A DNA stretch of 64,000 nucleotides from Actinoallomurus soli (GCF_024055715.1 NZ_JAMXMV010000013.1:186001-250000); one strand, 5' to 3'; shown: positions 1 through 8,678, numbered from the stretch's first letter. The notes: generated from the sequence alone by a model not told the origin. A program made the numbers and translations.

Positions 1-171
1 GTCGACCTGTTCGGCCGCCCCGACCGGCTGCGGCTGCGTGCCTGCCTGGCCCCCGGATGCGTCCTGTACTTCCGCAAGGACCACCCTCGCCGTGAGTGGT
101 GCTCCGCGGCCTGCGGCAACCGGGTCCGCGCGGCCCGCCACTACCGGCGCCACCGCCGCTCGGCCTCCTGA
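1..171 (+). CDS. CGNR zinc-finger protein, C-terminal fragment (cut by window edge)
   Basis: The window opens inside this gene; only the last 56 codons are present. They contain CLAPGCVLYF, then WCSAACGNRVRAARHYRR, the C-x4-C ... C-x3-CGNR zinc-finger signature that ends ABATE/CGNR-family proteins of actinomycetes. These are usually about 180-200 aa cytosolic proteins thought to bind nucleic acid or act as stress-linked regulators. The function is inferred from family only. The reading frame is open from base 1 to a TGA at 169-171. Confidence 0.8.
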   Translation, partial: VDLFGRPDRLRLRACLAPGCVLYFRKDHPRREWCSAACGNRVRAARHYRRHRRSAS

Positions 172-194
172 GGCCGGGCCGCCTCGCCGTTCGC

Positions 195-665
195 TCACTG
201 TCCGGGTTGAAGGCCGGACAGGGTGGTCCGCACGAGGCGCCGGACCGCCGCCGCGTCCTGGAGACGGGCGGCTGCGGCCAGTGCGTGCAGGCAGTAGACG
301 GCCAGTTCGTCGGCCGGAACGTCCCGGCGTACGGCGCCGGCCTCCGCGGCGTCGGCCACCAGATCCCGGATGAAGTCGCGCAGACGCTGGTGGGCGGCGG
401 CGACATGATCGCCGCGGTCGAGCTCGGCGGCGATCTCGGAGTCGTGCCGTCCCGGGTGCGAGATCGCCGCCGCGTACGCGGTCAGCACCGTCTCCAGCCG
501 CCGCATGGCGCCTTCCGTGCCGTCGCGAACCTGGAGCAGCCGGTCCAGATGCCGGTCGATCTCACGGTCATGCCAGGCGCGCAGGATCGACTCGACGTCG
601 GGGAAGTACTTGTACAGCGTCGCTCGCCCGACGCCGGTGTCCTTGGTGATGCCCGACATCGTCAC
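195..665 (-). pseudogene. TetR-family regulator lacking its first helix
   Basis: The protein starts at what should be the middle of a TetR DNA-binding domain: TMSGITKDTGVGRATLYKYFPDVESIL is the HTH core and the rest is an alpha-helical ligand domain. A normal TetR has about 20 more residues (helix 1) before this. Upstream in the same frame there are only 11 codons before a TGA (699-701), and no other frame restores helix 1. The only start is a GTG at 663-665. It is probably a truncated relic, although a short protein could still be made. The convergent CGNR gene ends 24 bp away. Confidence 0.6.
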
Positions 666-893
666 GCCCGTTGGAACAGACCGGACGGCGTGACGCCCTC
701 ACCGTCACCTGGCGGCCGGTAGCGCCGGATGAGACCCCCGGCACCTGAGCGCCCTGATCGGCCCCACCTCGACCGCCCGGGTCGTTACTCCATCGCGGCC
801 TCCGCACCCGCCTAAGGCCTGCGCGAGCCCGGGGCCCTCCCCGCGCTCCCTTCTCTGTTGCCTGGGCCGCCGCCGATGTCGAAACGGTGTCGA

Positions 894-1628
894 CTAGGCG
901 GCGAAGCCGCCGTCGATGGTGAGGCTGGCGCCGGTGACGAAGGCGGCCTCCGGGCCGGCGAGGTAGGAGACCAGCGCCGAGACCTCTTCCGGCGTCCCGA
1001 TCCTGGGCAGCGCCAGCCATTTGGTCATGGCGTGGGCGGCGGGACCGTCCACGGTCATGCTGTCGTTGGCGGTGGGGCCGGGTTGGACGTTGTTCACCGT
1101 GATGCCGCGGGGTCCCAGATCTCGGGCCAGGCCGCGGACCAGGCCGGCGACGGCCGCCTTGGTCATGGCATAGGCGGCCGCTCCGGCGAAGGGGGCCCGC
1201 TCGGCGTTGACGCTGCCGATCGTCACGATGCGGCCGCCGTCGCGGAGGTGGGGCAGGGCCGCTCGGATGGTGTGCACGACCCCGCGCACGTTAACGTCGA
1301 TCATCTGGTCGATCTCCTCGGCGGGAAGGGTGTCGATGCCTCCCGCACGGGCCACGCCCGCGTTGGCCACCACGACATCGAGCCGCCCCCATCGGTCCAG
1401 GGCGTGCTCCACCACCCCGGCGATGCCGGCGGGATCGGCCGCATCGGCCTCCAGGCAGAGCGCGTGGCCCTGATGGGCGTTCACCTCGTTGACGACCTGC
1501 TCGGCCCGGTCCCGCTTGGTGGCGTAGGTGAAGGCCACCCGCATGCCATCGGCCGCCAGTCGGCGCACAATGGCCGCGCCGATCCCCCGAGAACCTCCAG
1601 TGACCAGCGCCACCTTGCTGTCGTCCAT
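894..1628 (-). CDS. SDR-family oxidoreductase
   Basis: A 244-aa classical short-chain dehydrogenase/reductase. The nucleotide-binding TGGSRGIG lies at residues 9-16, NAG near 87-89, the catalytic Ser in IGSVN, and the YAMTK active-site Tyr/Lys near residue 150. The C-terminus (GASLTIDGGFAA) is typical of the FabG-like group. It reduces or oxidises a carbonyl/alcohol with NAD(P)H; the substrate is unknown. The start was set at ATG 1628 (MDDSKVALVTGG) because the upstream extension has no SDR similarity. It is divergent from an ArsR-type gene, which probably regulates it. Confidence 0.85.
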   Translation of the reverse strand: MDDSKVALVTGGSRGIGAAIVRRLAADGMRVAFTYATKRDRAEQVVNEVNAHQGHALCLEADAADPAGIAGVVEHALDRWGRLDVVVANAGVARAGGIDTLPAEEIDQMIDVNVRGVVHTIRAALPHLRDGGRIVTIGSVNAERAPFAGAAAYAMTKAAVAGLVRGLARDLGPRGITVNNVQPGPTANDSMTVDGPAAHAMTKWLALPRIGTPEEVSALVSYLAGPEAAFVTGASLTIDGGFAA

Positions 1629-1669
1629 GTCATGACCTCGATTCGACAGACAACGAATACATCGATGGG

Positions 1670-1686
1670 TATCGAACAGTACGATA
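1670..1686. promoter_or_regulatory. Inverted repeat between SDR and ArsR genes
   Basis: TATCG-N7-CGATA lies in the 99-bp divergent intergenic space. It is a plausible operator for the adjacent ArsR-type protein, and the right arm overlaps a TACGAT sequence that could be a -10 box. Arms are only 5 bp, so confidence is modest. Confidence 0.35.
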
Positions 1687-1727
1687 GTCATCGACATGAT
1701 GGCGAAACGACGCCCTGAGGGAGCATC

Positions 1728-2060
1728 GTGCTGATCGATGAGACCCACCCCGTCACGGCCGACCTGCGACTACCGAAGGTCTTGGCGGCCTTGGCCGACC
1801 CTGCGCGGTTGCTGATGGTGCGCGCCCTGAACCGCGTGGGGGAATCGTCGTGCACCCGGCTGCAGCAAACGGCCGGCCTGACGATCAGCCGGTCCACGTT
1901 CTCCCACCACCAGCGGGTTCTGCGCGAATCCGGGGTGATCCAGGTCAGGGTGAGCGGTTCTCAGCGCATCCTCAGCCTGCGCCGCGACGACCTGGACGCC
2001 TGTTTCCCCGGCTTGCTGAACGCCGTGCTCCACACCGCCTCCAAGTTCATCGAAACCTGA
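1728..2060 (+). CDS. ArsR-family winged-helix regulator
   Basis: A 110-aa protein that is almost entirely a winged helix: ALADPARLLMVRAL, then SCTRLQQTAGLTISRSTFSHHQRVLRESGVI (recognition helix and turn), then the beta-wing VRVSGSQRILSLR. No cysteine metal-binding motif is seen, so it is more likely a small-molecule or redox repressor than an arsenic sensor. The GTG start follows GAGGGAGC. It is divergent from the SDR gene with a candidate operator between them; local control of the SDR is inferred. Confidence 0.85.
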   Translation: MLIDETHPVTADLRLPKVLAALADPARLLMVRALNRVGESSCTRLQQTAGLTISRSTFSHHQRVLRESGVIQVRVSGSQRILSLRRDDLDACFPGLLNAVLHTASKFIET

Positions 2061-2092
2061 CCTGCCGGCCGAACGGGTCGTTCCAGTCGTGT

Positions 2093-3040
2093 TCAGCGCG
2101 AGCCGCGGAAGGCGGCCCGATAGGCATGCGGGGTGGTGCCGGCGACGCGCTTGAAGCGCTCGCGGAAGGCCGTCGCGGATCCGAAGCCGGCCTGGGCGGC
2201 GATCCGCTCGACGGAGTGGTCGGTGTGCTCGAGCAGGTACTGCGCCCGCCTGACCCGGGCCCGCAGCAGCCACTGCAGGGGCGTGGTGCCGGTGTGCTCG
2301 CGGAAGCGGCGGCTGAAGGTACGGGTGCTCATGCCGCAGCGGGCGGCCATGGCCTCCAGGGTGAGGTCCTCCCCCAGGTGGTCCTCGATCCAGGCCAGCG
2401 TCGGTTCGAGGAGCGAGCCCCGGGGTACCGGGTGGCGCTCGTGGACGATGTACTGCGCCTGGCCGCCCTCCCGCTCCAGCGGCGTGACGGCCAGGCGCGC
2501 GGCGTCGGCCGCGACGGCCGAGCCCAGGTCGCGGCGGACCATGTGCAGGCACAGGTCCAGGCCCGCGGACGCGCCGGCCGAGGTGAGCAACTGCCCGTTG
2601 TCGACGTAGAGCACGTCGGGCCGCAGCTCGACCTTGGGGAACATCTCGGCGAAATGCTCCGCAGCGGTCCAGTGCGTGGTCGCGGCCAGACCGTCCAGCA
2701 GGCCCGTGGCGGCCAGGATGAAGGCGCCGCCGCAGATCGAGGCGATGCGCGTGCCGCGGGCGGCCGCGTCCCGCAGCGCCTCCAGGACGTCGGTTGACGG
2801 TGGCCCGGCGGTCTCACTGCGGCCGGGCACGATGATCGTGTCGGCATCCGTGAGCGCCTCCAGCCCCCACGGCGGGTGGATCGTGAAGATCTCGGTCGAC
2901 ACGTGCGGCTGGGGGCCGCAGGCCCGGACCCGATACGGACGGCGCCCGTCCGGTAGGCGGACCCGGCCGAAGACCTCGACCGGAACGGCCATGTCGAAGA
3001 CCACCGTCTCATCCATCACCAGAACCGCCACCGTATGCAC
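2093..3040 (-). CDS. GlxA-type AraC-family regulator with DJ-1/PfpI domain
   Basis: A 315-aa two-domain regulator. Residues about 1-190 form a class-I glutamine-amidotransferase-like (DJ-1/PfpI) fold with the conserved elbow ASICGGAFIL; residues about 215-312 are an AraC/XylS double HTH (LTLEAMAARCGMSTRTFSRRFREHTGTTPLQWLL and VERIAAQAGFGSATAFRERFKR). GlxA-type proteins are transcriptional regulators whose amidotransferase domain usually senses rather than catalyses. It is divergent from a stand-alone DJ-1 protein (3227-3898), a common pairing suggesting control of that gene and its downstream membrane operon. Confidence 0.9.
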   Translation of the reverse strand: MHTVAVLVMDETVVFDMAVPVEVFGRVRLPDGRRPYRVRACGPQPHVSTEIFTIHPPWGLEALTDADTIIVPGRSETAGPPSTDVLEALRDAAARGTRIASICGGAFILAATGLLDGLAATTHWTAAEHFAEMFPKVELRPDVLYVDNGQLLTSAGASAGLDLCLHMVRRDLGSAVAADAARLAVTPLEREGGQAQYIVHERHPVPRGSLLEPTLAWIEDHLGEDLTLEAMAARCGMSTRTFSRRFREHTGTTPLQWLLRARVRRAQYLLEHTDHSVERIAAQAGFGSATAFRERFKRVAGTTPHAYRAAFRGSR

Positions 3041-3226
3041 GAACGCAGCGTACGCCGGATTCCAGCCAAGGCGTAGCCGTGCATTGGAATGGCTGGGAAG
3101 ATGAAATCCGCAGCTCAGTGAGTTGGCGAGAACTCGTTCAAATCTGTCGATCCAGCCTGTGGTCCGCGCGCATCGGGTCTCCTAGCGTGAGCGCGGCAGT
3201 AACGGAACGACAGAGACGAGACATCG

Positions 3227-3898
3227 ATGCTTGCGCAATTCGTCCTCTTTGATGGCTTCGACCCGCTGGATATCGTCGCCCCGTTCGAGGTGTTCAGCGC
3301 CGCCGGCCTGTTCACCGAGCAGGTGAGCGCCGAACTGGTCGCCGCCGACGGACCGCGGGAGGTTCCCAGCGGCATCCCCCACGTCTCCCTGCCGGCCACC
3401 GCCGGCCTGGACCCCGACCGCGCGGACCTGATCGTCGTTCCCGGCGCCTCCGGCCGATCCGGTGCGCAGGATCAGGACGAGGTCACCGACGAGGACTGGC
3501 CGGCCACGGTCCCCGCCGTCCTCGGCCGCACCCTGACCACCGGGCTCCCGGCGCTGCTGGGTAAGGCCATGGCCGCCCCCGGCACCACGGTGGCCACGGT
3601 GTGCGGCGGCTCGCTGCTCCTGTCGATGGCCAGGCTCATCCAGGGCCGCAACGCCATCACGCATCACCAGGGCCTGGACGCGCTCGGCGCGAGCGGCGTC
3701 AACGTCATCCGGGCCCGGGTCGTCGACGACGGCGACCTGGTCACCTCCGGCGGCGTCACCTCCGGCCTGGACCTTGGGCTGTACCTGCTGGAAAGGGAGG
3801 TGGGGCCGAAGATCGCCCTCGCCGTCGAGGAGCTGCTCGAGCACGAGCGCCGCGGTGTCGTGTGGCGCGACCTCGGTCCCGTCCCGCTGAGCGCCTGA
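3227..3898 (+). CDS. DJ-1/PfpI-family protein
   Basis: A 223-aa single-domain protein with the DJ-1/PfpI fold: LFDGFDPLDIVAPFEVF at the N-terminus, DLIVVPGASG near residue 65, and the nucleophile elbow VATVCGGSLLLS near residue 125, followed by VTSGGVTSGLDLGLYLLE. Relatives include isonitrile hydratases and glyoxalase-III-type enzymes; the actual substrate cannot be read from sequence. It is preceded by a good purine-rich site and transcribed away from the GlxA-type regulator. The next gene starts 38 bp downstream on the same strand. Confidence 0.85.
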   Translation: MLAQFVLFDGFDPLDIVAPFEVFSAAGLFTEQVSAELVAADGPREVPSGIPHVSLPATAGLDPDRADLIVVPGASGRSGAQDQDEVTDEDWPATVPAVLGRTLTTGLPALLGKAMAAPGTTVATVCGGSLLLSMARLIQGRNAITHHQGLDALGASGVNVIRARVVDDGDLVTSGGVTSGLDLGLYLLEREVGPKIALAVEELLEHERRGVVWRDLGPVPLSA

Positions 3899-3936
3899 CC
3901 CCGTTCCCTCTCTCAGACCGAAGGCACACTCCGGCG

Positions 3937-4416
3937 ATGACCAAGATCCTCCTCATCCTCCACGTACTCGCGGCGGTCATCGCCGTAGGCCCGGTCACCG
4001 TCGCGGGCAGCATGTTCCCCGCCGCGGCCCGCAGGGCCGCCGACGCGTCCGGCGGGACCGAGGCGACCGCCGTCGTGCGGCTGCTGCACCGCATCTGCCG
4101 CGTCTACGCCGTCGTCGGCCTCGCCGTTCCCGTATTCGGATTCGCGACCGCCGGCAGCCTGCACGTCCTCGGCACGCCCTGGCTGATCATCTCCATCTTC
4201 CTCACCGGCGCCGCCGCACTCGTGCTCGCGCTGCTGGTGCTCCCGGCTCAGGAGACCGTCCTCGTCGGCCTGACCGGTGCCGGCGCCGCGACGGCGACGG
4301 GCATCGAGCCTGCGCTCATCAAGCGACTGGCCATGCTGACCGGCACCTTCAACCTGCTGTGGGCCACGGTCACCGTTCTGATGATCGTCCGCCCCGGCTC
4401 CACCACAGGAGTGTGA
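3937..4416 (+). CDS. Small integral membrane protein
   Basis: A 159-aa protein with about four hydrophobic helices (residues about 3-27, 48-70, 76-105 and 128-150), opening with LILHVLAAVIAVGPVTVAGSMF. The length and pattern suit DUF2269-like inner-membrane proteins, but this assignment is tentative. It is the first of three tightly packed membrane genes (3937-5501) downstream of the DJ-1 gene. Its stop codon is almost contiguous with the next reading frame, so translational coupling is likely. Confidence 0.7.
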   Translation: MTKILLILHVLAAVIAVGPVTVAGSMFPAAARRAADASGGTEATAVVRLLHRICRVYAVVGLAVPVFGFATAGSLHVLGTPWLIISIFLTGAAALVLALLVLPAQETVLVGLTGAGAATATGIEPALIKRLAMLTGTFNLLWATVTVLMIVRPGSTTGV

Positions 4417-4419
4417 CCC

Positions 4420-4782
4420 ATCACCGCGCCCACGACCCCGACGTCACGGCACATCCGCAGGCCGCTGCGCGTCTCCGCGACCGTCGAACTGGTCAGTCTC
4501 GCCGTCCTGCTCGCCAACCTGGCGACCGCGCACGTACCCCAGATCGCCGCGCTGTTCGGGCCCGTGCACGGCATCGCCTGGCTCTTCGGCGTCTTCGCCA
4601 CCTGGCGCGACCCGCGCCGGACCACCGGGATCGCGGTGCGCGCCGCGGTCCCCGGCATCGGCGGCCTGCTCGCGCTCCGCGCCCTGGATCGCGCCGACGA
4701 GCAGGCCCGGAGCCCGCACACGCCGGCGGATCCCGCCGCCGGTTCCGGACGGCACGCCGCCCCGACGCGAGGGCGGTCATGA
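4420..4782 (+). CDS. DUF3817 membrane protein, apparent ATC start
   Basis: A 120-aa protein with the DUF3817 pattern: RPLRVSATVELVSLAVLLANL, then VHGIAWLFGVFATWRDPRR, then AVPGIGGLLALRALDR. No ATG, GTG or TTG lies in frame before residue 49, which is well inside the domain, and the frame is closed upstream by the TGA of the preceding gene (4414-4416). An AGGAG at 4407-4411 sits 8 bp before an in-frame ATC at 4420-4422, the best candidate start; a sequencing change from ATG is the alternative. The 3' end overlaps the next gene by ATGA. Confidence 0.6.
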   Translation: MTAPTTPTSRHIRRPLRVSATVELVSLAVLLANLATAHVPQIAALFGPVHGIAWLFGVFATWRDPRRTTGIAVRAAVPGIGGLLALRALDRADEQARSPHTPADPAAGSGRHAAPTRGRS

Positions 4783-5501
4783 GGACTTCGCCCAGTGAGC
4801 CCCGGTCGCAGAACCATCACAACCCCGACGCGGCGTCGCCCCCGGTCCAGCACGACACGGCCGCGCGCGCGGTGGCGACGGCGATCGGGCGGGGCGGCCG
4901 AGTCTCCTCACTGGTGACCACGGCGGCCCCCACCCTCATCTTCGTCGTGGCCGACGGCATCGGCGGACTGCGGGCGGCCCTGATCGCGACCGTCGCCGCC
5001 GGTCTCCTCGCCCTCGGCTGGCGGCTGCGCGCCCGGCGGCAGGTCGGGCATGCGGTCCTCGGCGCGCTCCTCGCCCTGCTCTGCGCCGCGACGGCGGCGG
5101 GCACGGGGCAGGCGAGAGGTTTCTTCCTCCTCCCGATGCTGCTTCCGGCGGCCGCGACGGCGGCCTGCCTCCTGTCCGTGTTCGCCGGCCGCCCCCTGGC
5201 CGGCCTGGTCGCGAACCGGATCGTGGGCGGCCCGCCCGACTGGCGCTCGCACCGGCCGCTCCACCGCTTCTACCTGCGGGCGACCCTCTGCATCTCCGTG
5301 GTGAGCTTCGCGAGCCTGGCGGCACAGGTGGCCCTCTACCGCCTTTCCGCGGTCACCTGGCTCGGGATCCTGCACATCCTCATGGCACCGCTGTGGGCCG
5401 GCGTCACGGCCGCCTCGATCGTCCTGTCGCGCATGGCCGTGACCCGCCACCGGCACCCGGCCGCGGCGAGACCGGCCGACCGGGCCGCGACGGACCGATG
5501 A
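4779..5501 (+). CDS. DUF3159 membrane protein
   Basis: A 240-aa polytopic membrane protein with at least five hydrophobic segments (TLIFVVADGIGGLRAALIATVAAGLLAL; HAVLGALLALLCAATA; FLLPMLLPAAATAACLLSVFAGRPLAGLV; ATLCISVVSFASLAAQVALY; WAGVTAASIVLS) and the motifs ADGIGGL, RPLAGLV and WRSHRPLHRFYLRAT typical of actinobacterial DUF3159 proteins. Its ATG overlaps the stop of the DUF3817 gene, so the two are translationally coupled. Function is unknown; DUF3159 proteins are often about this length. Confidence 0.8.
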   Translation: MRTSPSEPRSQNHHNPDAASPPVQHDTAARAVATAIGRGGRVSSLVTTAAPTLIFVVADGIGGLRAALIATVAAGLLALGWRLRARRQVGHAVLGALLALLCAATAAGTGQARGFFLLPMLLPAAATAACLLSVFAGRPLAGLVANRIVGGPPDWRSHRPLHRFYLRATLCISVVSFASLAAQVALYRLSAVTWLGILHILMAPLWAGVTAASIVLSRMAVTRHRHPAAARPADRAATDR

Positions 5502-5534
5502 CCGAGGGCGCCGCCGACCGCGCCCACGGGATCG

Positions 5535-5996
5535 TCAGCCCGTGGGCGTGCCGATCTGGTCGCGTTCGAGGACGGAGCGCAGCTTCGAGAAGGCCTGGGC
5601 GGCGGTCGCCACCGCGGCACGGTCGAGAGCGCCTCCGATCAGCTCGGCCAGCGCATCGGTGACGGTCGCCTCCGCCGCGTCGACGAGCCGCGATCCGTCG
5701 TGGGTCAGGGCCAGCAGCGAGGACCGGCGATCGGATGGATTCGGCTGCCGGACGGCCCATCCCTGCCTCTCCAGACGGTCGACGCTCTTGCTGGTCGCCC
5801 CGATGCCGATGGCGAACTCGGCGGCGAGGTCCGCCACGCGGGACCCCGGGTGGTCGCGCAGGTAGCGCAGGGCCTCGAACTGTGATGTGACGATCCCGTG
5901 CCGTTCCCGGAGACGGTCGTTGAGGGTGTTGTACAGGCGCGTCTCGCATCGGACCAGGTCGGCGAAGAGGCTCAGCAGGTCGTCAGCGTCACTCAA
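5535..5996 (-). CDS. MarR-family regulator
   Basis: A 153-aa winged-helix protein: dimerisation helix LSLFADLVRCETRLYNTLNDRLRERHG, HTH TSQFEALRYLRDHPGSRVADLAAEFAIGIGATSKSVDRLERQGWAVR, and wing DRRSSLLALTHDG. It starts at TTG 5996, preceded by AAGGA at a good distance; the longer upstream reading frame has no MarR similarity. It is divergent from the alpha/beta hydrolase at 6051 with about 54 bp between starts, so it is likely the local repressor of that gene. Confidence 0.85.
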   Translation of the reverse strand: MSDADDLLSLFADLVRCETRLYNTLNDRLRERHGIVTSQFEALRYLRDHPGSRVADLAAEFAIGIGATSKSVDRLERQGWAVRQPNPSDRRSSLLALTHDGSRLVDAAEATVTDALAELIGGALDRAAVATAAQAFSKLRSVLERDQIGTPTG

Positions 5997-6050
5997 CTTA
6001 GATTCCTTGGCATATAGTGCGATGGAAGCTATTTCGAGGAGAGCATACCC

Positions 6051-6974
6051 ATGAGCAGGGAACAGCGCGCCAAGGTCGACGCGATGATGCGGCAGCCGCG
6101 CCCCGCAGGTCCCAGGTCGGTCGAGGCGCTCCGGACCGGGTTCAAGGCGCTGATGGCGCAGATGCTCGTGCCCCGGGACATCCGCACCGCGCAGACGACG
6201 CTCGGAAACCGGCCCGCGCTGCGTGTCGAGCCGGGCGATGGGCCGCGCGCCGGGACGATCCTGTACTTCCACGGCGGCGCGTGGGTGTTCGGCTCTCCCG
6301 AGACCGCCCTGTCGCTCACGGGGCACCTGGTGGCCAAGACCGGCCTCGGGGCCTACTCGGTGGACTACCGGCTCGCCCCCGAGCATCCGTTCCCGGCCGC
6401 GATCGAGGACACCCTGAGCGCCTACCGCGCCCTCCTCGACAGCGGCGAGGATCCCTCGGCCATCGCGTTCGCCGGTGACTCCGCCGGCGGCGGCCTCGCC
6501 GTCACCACCTGCCTCGCCGCCCGCGACGCGGGCCTTCCGCTTCCCGCCGCCATCGTGGCGTTCTCCCCGGGCCTCGACGCCACCCGAACGGGCGAGAGCA
6601 TGGACACGAAGGAGGGCATCGACCCGATCTTCACCCGTGCGGCCGTCGAATACACCGGGGCCATGTACCTCGCGGGAGCCGACCCGAACCAGCCCCTGCT
6701 CAGCCCGGCCGTCCTCGCCGACCTGACCGGCTTCCCCCCGATGCTGATCCAGGTGGGCACCAACGAGATCCTCCTGGAGGATTCCACGCGCCTGGCCGCA
6801 CGCGCGAGAGAAGCCGGAGTGGACGTCATCCTGGACGTCACCGCCGACGTGCCGCACGTGTTCCAGTCGTTCGCCGGCGTCCTGGACGAGGCGGACGAGG
6901 CGCTCGACCGTGCGGCTCTCTTCCTCGCCCAGCGCGTCCACGCCGAAGGCACGGCGCACGCGTCAGCGGAGTAG
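6051..6974 (+). CDS. Alpha/beta hydrolase (hormone-sensitive-lipase type)
   Basis: A 307-aa esterase of the HSL/alpha-beta hydrolase fold-3 group. The oxyanion motif HGGAW lies near residue 75, the nucleophile elbow GDSAGG near residue 143, an acid in the EILLED strand region, and the catalytic His in DVPHVFQSF near residue 273. It should hydrolyse carboxyl esters of moderate size. The ATG start is preceded by GAGGAG. It is divergent from a MarR regulator and followed by a strong hairpin at 6985-7017. Confidence 0.9.
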   Translation: MSREQRAKVDAMMRQPRPAGPRSVEALRTGFKALMAQMLVPRDIRTAQTTLGNRPALRVEPGDGPRAGTILYFHGGAWVFGSPETALSLTGHLVAKTGLGAYSVDYRLAPEHPFPAAIEDTLSAYRALLDSGEDPSAIAFAGDSAGGGLAVTTCLAARDAGLPLPAAIVAFSPGLDATRTGESMDTKEGIDPIFTRAAVEYTGAMYLAGADPNQPLLSPAVLADLTGFPPMLIQVGTNEILLEDSTRLAARAREAGVDVILDVTADVPHVFQSFAGVLDEADEALDRAALFLAQRVHAEGTAHASAE

Positions 6975-6984
6975 CCCCGCCTCC

Positions 6985-7017
6985 GGCCCCCCGGGGGCTG
7001 TGACTCCCCCGGGGCCC
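6985..7017. terminator. GC-rich hairpin between convergent genes
   Basis: GGCCCCCCGGGGG and CCCCCGGGGCCC can pair across an 8-nt loop (one bulge), between the convergent hydrolase and recombinase genes. It lacks a clear U tract, as is common in actinomycetes, and could serve both genes. Confidence 0.6.
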
Positions 7018-7047
7018 TTCGGCGGGTACCCGGGGCGTTCCGGCCGA

Positions 7048-8121
7048 TCAGGGCAGGCGGAGCCGGTCGACGGCGTCACGACGCCGTCGCTCGGGACGGC
7101 GGTCATAGCGTGCCGTCGTGGCCGGTGAGGCGTGACCGACGAGTTGCTGCGCCGTGGCCAGGTCGACTCCGGCGTCGAGCAACTCGCCGATGAAGGTCCG
7201 CCGGAAGTCGTGGGGCGTGTGCGACGGCACACCCGCCTCCGCCAGTCGGCGGGCGAGGATCCCGGCGATCGCCTGACCCGTGGGGTGGGCCAGGGCCCCG
7301 TCCCGGACCCGGCACCGGCCCATCCTGCTGATCGGCGGGAACAGTGCCCCCGGCCCGCGGCCGCGTACGGCGATCCACGCGTCCAGCCGCGCGGCCGCCT
7401 CGACCGTCACGAAGACCAGCCGCTCCTTGTCGCGCTTGCCGCGAACCCGCAGGGACCGCTCCGCCGGGTCATAGTCGCCGACCGCCAACCCGGCGATCTC
7501 CCCGCGCCGGGCGCCGGTGGTGTACAGCGCGGCCAGCAGCGCCGCGTCCCGCCGCCCGGCGGGCGAGGGATCGGCGTCGCACACGGCCAGGGCGGCGGCC
7601 AGGGAACGGTCCGGGATGTGGTGGCCGCTCGGCAGCCGGCTCCCCTCCACCGACTTCAGGTCCACGGCGCGCTGGTAGTCCTCGGCCGTCATCAGCCCCA
7701 GCCGCCAGCACTCGCGCAGCACCTGCCGCAGCGCCACGAGATGCTTGTTGATCGAGGACGGCGAGTAGGCCGGCCGCCCGTCCTCCCCCGTCCTGGCGCG
7801 CAGTTCGGCGCGGATCCGCGTCGTGTGCTCGTAGCGGAGCAGCCACCACGGGCGTCCGGCCCCGGTCACGTTCTCGTCCATGGCGACGATCCGGGCGATA
7901 CGGTCAAGGCAGCCGCGCATCGTACGCCGCGACTGCTCGCTGTCCAGCCGGTCCAGGTAGACGCGGTACGGGTCGCGCTCCGGGTCGTACGCCGACGGCA
8001 GGCCCGGAGCCCCCCAGTCGCGCAGCGCGCCCCCGGCGGCCGACGCCGGCCGGGCCGGCACGCCGCCTCCGCGGATCCGGTCGGGGCTCGATGCCGTGCC
8101 GTGAGATTCGTCTTCAGCCAT
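7048..8121 (-). CDS. Tyrosine recombinase/integrase
   Basis: A 357-aa site-specific recombinase. The N-terminal SAM-like core-binding domain (residues about 45-160) is followed by a catalytic domain with YTTGARRGEIAGL (first Arg), a KRDKERLVFV beta-hairpin Lys, HDFRRTFIGELLDAG (His-x-x-Arg), LVGHASPATTARYDRR (second His and nucleophile Tyr). All catalytic residues are present, so it looks active. No att duplication or tRNA is visible nearby, so its element cannot be delimited; it may be a solitary XerC/D-like integrase or a remnant of an integrated element. Confidence 0.9.
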   Translation of the reverse strand: MAEDESHGTASSPDRIRGGGVPARPASAAGGALRDWGAPGLPSAYDPERDPYRVYLDRLDSEQSRRTMRGCLDRIARIVAMDENVTGAGRPWWLLRYEHTTRIRAELRARTGEDGRPAYSPSSINKHLVALRQVLRECWRLGLMTAEDYQRAVDLKSVEGSRLPSGHHIPDRSLAAALAVCDADPSPAGRRDAALLAALYTTGARRGEIAGLAVGDYDPAERSLRVRGKRDKERLVFVTVEAAARLDAWIAVRGRGPGALFPPISRMGRCRVRDGALAHPTGQAIAGILARRLAEAGVPSHTPHDFRRTFIGELLDAGVDLATAQQLVGHASPATTARYDRRPERRRRDAVDRLRLP

Positions 8122-8267
8122 CGGCGGACCATCTTGTCATCCGATCGCCGCCTTCTTCGACCGGCGCGTACGACCGCGGTGACCCCGTCCTACGCCCCGC
8201 ACCAGGCGACCGGACCGATCAGGAATCGAGAAGCGCGCACGCACCGGCCGCAACTAGCCTGACGGCC

Positions 8268-8678
8268 ATGGACCTCAGGATTCACAACACCTTCCTGCCT
8301 CATGACGACCCGGACGCCTCCCTGGCCTTCTACCGAGACACGCTCGGCTTCGAGGTCCGCAACGACGTCGGCCACGGCACGATGCGCTGGATCACGGTCG
8401 GCCCCAAGGGCCAGCCCGGCACGTCCATCGTGCTGCACCCGCCGGCCGCCGATCCCGGTATCACCGAGGACGAGCGCCGCACGGTCAGCGAGATGATGGC
8501 CAAGGGGACCTACGCCATCATCGTCCTGGCCACGGACGACCTCGACGGCACGTTCGAGCGGCTCCAGGCCGGTGACGCCGAGGTCGTCCAGGAGCCGACC
8601 GAGCAGCCGTACGGGATCCGTGACTGCGCCTTCCGCGACCCCGCGGGCAACATGGTCCGCATCAACGAGATCCGCTGA
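8268..8678 (+). CDS. VOC (glyoxalase-fold) protein
   Basis: A 136-aa vicinal-oxygen-chelate protein with the paired beta-alpha-beta-beta-beta modules: NTFLPHDDPDASLAFYRDTLGFEVRND in the first half and YAIIVLATDDLDGTFERL ... RDCAFRDPAGNMVRINEIR in the second. DPAGN-x-(V/I)-x-(I/F) is the family's C-terminal signature. Such proteins act as dioxygenases, isomerases or antibiotic-binding proteins; the substrate is unknown. The ATG at 8268 starts the domain directly. Confidence 0.85.
   Translation: MDLRIHNTFLPHDDPDASLAFYRDTLGFEVRNDVGHGTMRWITVGPKGQPGTSIVLHPPAADPGITEDERRTVSEMMAKGTYAIIVLATDDLDGTFERLQAGDAEVVQEPTEQPYGIRDCAFRDPAGNMVRINEIR

Noticed and set aside
4359-4778. Long plus-strand reading frame upstream of the DUF3159 start
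   Set aside because: The 140-codon extension overlaps the DUF3817 frame, is His/Arg-rich and has no homology; the ATGA overlap at 4779 gives a natural start.
7048-8121. Integrase marking an integrated element with att sites
   Set aside because: No flanking direct repeats or tRNA gene were found by eye, and neighbours are ordinary chromosomal-type genes, so no element was delimited.
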